From assembly GCF_003480915.1 (NCBI RefSeq), contig NZ_QUKD01000014.1, positions 1 through 64,000 on the forward strand: 64,000 nt of DNA, written 5' to 3'. This DNA comes from Parabacteroides sp. TM07-1AC (GTDB lineage Bacteria > Bacteroidota > Bacteroidia > Bacteroidales > Tannerellaceae). How positions within the stretch are numbered: position 1 is the first letter of the stretch; every line of letters starts with the position of its first letter. A program made the position numbers and the translations under genes. Shown piece by piece: positions 63,159 to 64,000 of this stretch. The notes under the pieces are model-generated. The model was not told the origin of the DNA and searched no databases. It was given only the letters and a program-made list of their open reading frames with translations.

Positions 63159-64000
63159 TTGAACGAGAAAGATTTTGAAATAATGGCGCCGGTCGGCTCG
63201 TATGAGTCGTTGATGGCAGCTATCCAGGGAGGAGCCGACTCCATCTACTTCGGCATTGAAGGACTGAATATGCGTTCGCGCTCTTCCAATAATTTCACCA
63301 CGGACGATTTGCGTAAGATTGTCTCCATCTGTAAGGAACACGGTATTAAGAGTTATTTGACGGTTAATACGGTTATTTACGGGGAAGACCTGGCATTGAT
63401 GCGTGAAATCATCGATGCGGCAAAGGAAGCGGAAGTCTCTGCAATTATTGCGGCAGACGTGGCAGCCATGAGCTATGCGAACCGGATCGGGCAGGAAGTT
63501 CACCTGTCTACCCAGCTGAATATATCGAATGTGGAGGCGCTGAAGTTCTATGCCCAGTTTGCCGATGTGGTGGTGCTGGCGCGCGAATTGAATCTGAAAC
63601 AGGTAGCCGAAATCTACAAACAGATTGTAGAACAGCAGATAACCGGTCCGAGAGGCGAACTGATCCGTATCGAGATGTTTGCCCACGGAGCCTTGTGTAT
63701 GGCTGTTTCCGGTAAATGCTATTTGAGCCTGCATGAAATGAATGCGTCCGCCAACCGGGGTGCTTGCATGCAGATCTGCCGCCGCGGATATACGGTGAAA
63801 GATAAGGACAGCAATATCGAACTGGATATAGAAAACCAATATATCATGTCGCCCAAAGACCTGAAAACGATCCATTTCATGAACAAGATGATGGATGCAG
63901 GCGTGCGGGTATTCAAGATCGAAGGCCGTGCCCGCGGACCGGAATATGTGCGTCTCGTGACTGAATGTTATAAAGAAGCAGTGAAGGCTTATTGCAGTGG
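63159..64000 (+). CDS. Peptidase U32 family protein (partial, cut by window end)
   Basis: An open frame runs to the window edge without a stop, giving at least 280 residues. The start is a TTG at 63159, giving an eight-residue lead (LNEKDFEI) before MAPVGSYESLMAA; the ATG at 63183 would cut into the first strand of the barrel. The U32 signature is complete: EMFAHGALCMAVSGKCYLS (about 169-187). Further Cys residues (ACMQIC) suit an iron-sulfur site. Members are now linked to tRNA uridine hydroxylation (TrhP/YegQ) as well as collagen degradation. No other gene on the minus strand here is credible. Confidence 0.9.
   Translation, partial: MNEKDFEIMAPVGSYESLMAAIQGGADSIYFGIEGLNMRSRSSNNFTTDDLRKIVSICKEHGIKSYLTVNTVIYGEDLALMREIIDAAKEAEVSAIIAADVAAMSYANRIGQEVHLSTQLNISNVEALKFYAQFADVVVLARELNLKQVAEIYKQIVEQQITGPRGELIRIEMFAHGALCMAVSGKCYLSLHEMNASANRGACMQICRRGYTVKDKDSNIELDIENQYIMSPKDLKTIHFMNKMMDAGVRVFKIEGRARGPEYVRLVTECYKEAVKAYCS

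Noticed and set aside
63138..63875. Minus-strand open frame of 245 codons
   Set aside because: It is the antisense shadow of the U32 peptidase, whose plus-strand reading frame is open and carries the family signature.

Overview
The window looks like a chromosomal segment of a gut Bacteroidales. Parabacteroides is my best guess at the genus, but that is an impression rather than a proof. Support comes from two SusC/SusD loci with ECF sigma and FecR-type anti-sigma genes, GH92 and GH125 alpha-mannosidases, many SPII lipoprotein signals, and Bacteroidetes-type promoters (-7 box TAnnTTTG, sometimes with TTG 19-20 bases upstream). These boxes sit in front of many genes on both strands.

Layout. 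The left edge holds the last bases of a 23S rRNA and a complete 5S rRNA with its terminator (1-316). Next are a YbjQ-like protein and a GH92 mannosidase on the minus strand. A plus-strand cluster follows: a sigma protein with only region 2, a small membrane protein resembling an anti-sigma, a LysO-type lysine exporter split into two genes, and a secreted unknown (3243-5424). Two tricorn-like S41 peptidase paralogues flank an aquaporin (5624-13303). PUL 1 (13472-24130) has the order ECF sigma, FecR, SusC with an STN domain, SusD, large GH2 enzyme. After it come a DEDDh exonuclease, an amino acid/dicarboxylate symporter and an NhaC antiporter. PUL 2 (27820-41453) has FecR, SusC and SusD, then a separate ECF sigma gene. 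It ends with two overlapping genes: a multidomain secreted protein, and a hydrazine-synthase-alpha-related protein with two CxxCH haem motifs and a C-terminal formylglycine-generating-enzyme-like domain.

The right half carries a class III-like sirtuin, a GH125 mannosidase, a PepSY-like protein, zinc ABC transporter genes (binding protein and ATPase, no permease), an NAD-dependent epimerase, four tandem secreted GIN/DUF2807 proteins, a candidate small RNA, DusB, and a BlaI/M56 pair with two recognisable operators. A TPR regulator with a beta-propeller lipoprotein and a tripartite RND efflux operon follow. A U32 peptidase gene is cut by the window end.

The least explained material is non-coding or at the PUL 2 end. 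It comprises two arrays of short palindromes spaced 21-22 bp (two helical turns) at 27622-27727 and 54402-54473, a pair of 32-bp near-palindromes at 34097-34270, a promoter-terminator unit at 51097-51255 that looks like a small RNA, and the haem/FGE-like gene with its overlapping partner. No CRISPR array, insertion sequence, prophage gene or tRNA was seen. Hand-counted positions of short sites may be off by a base or two.
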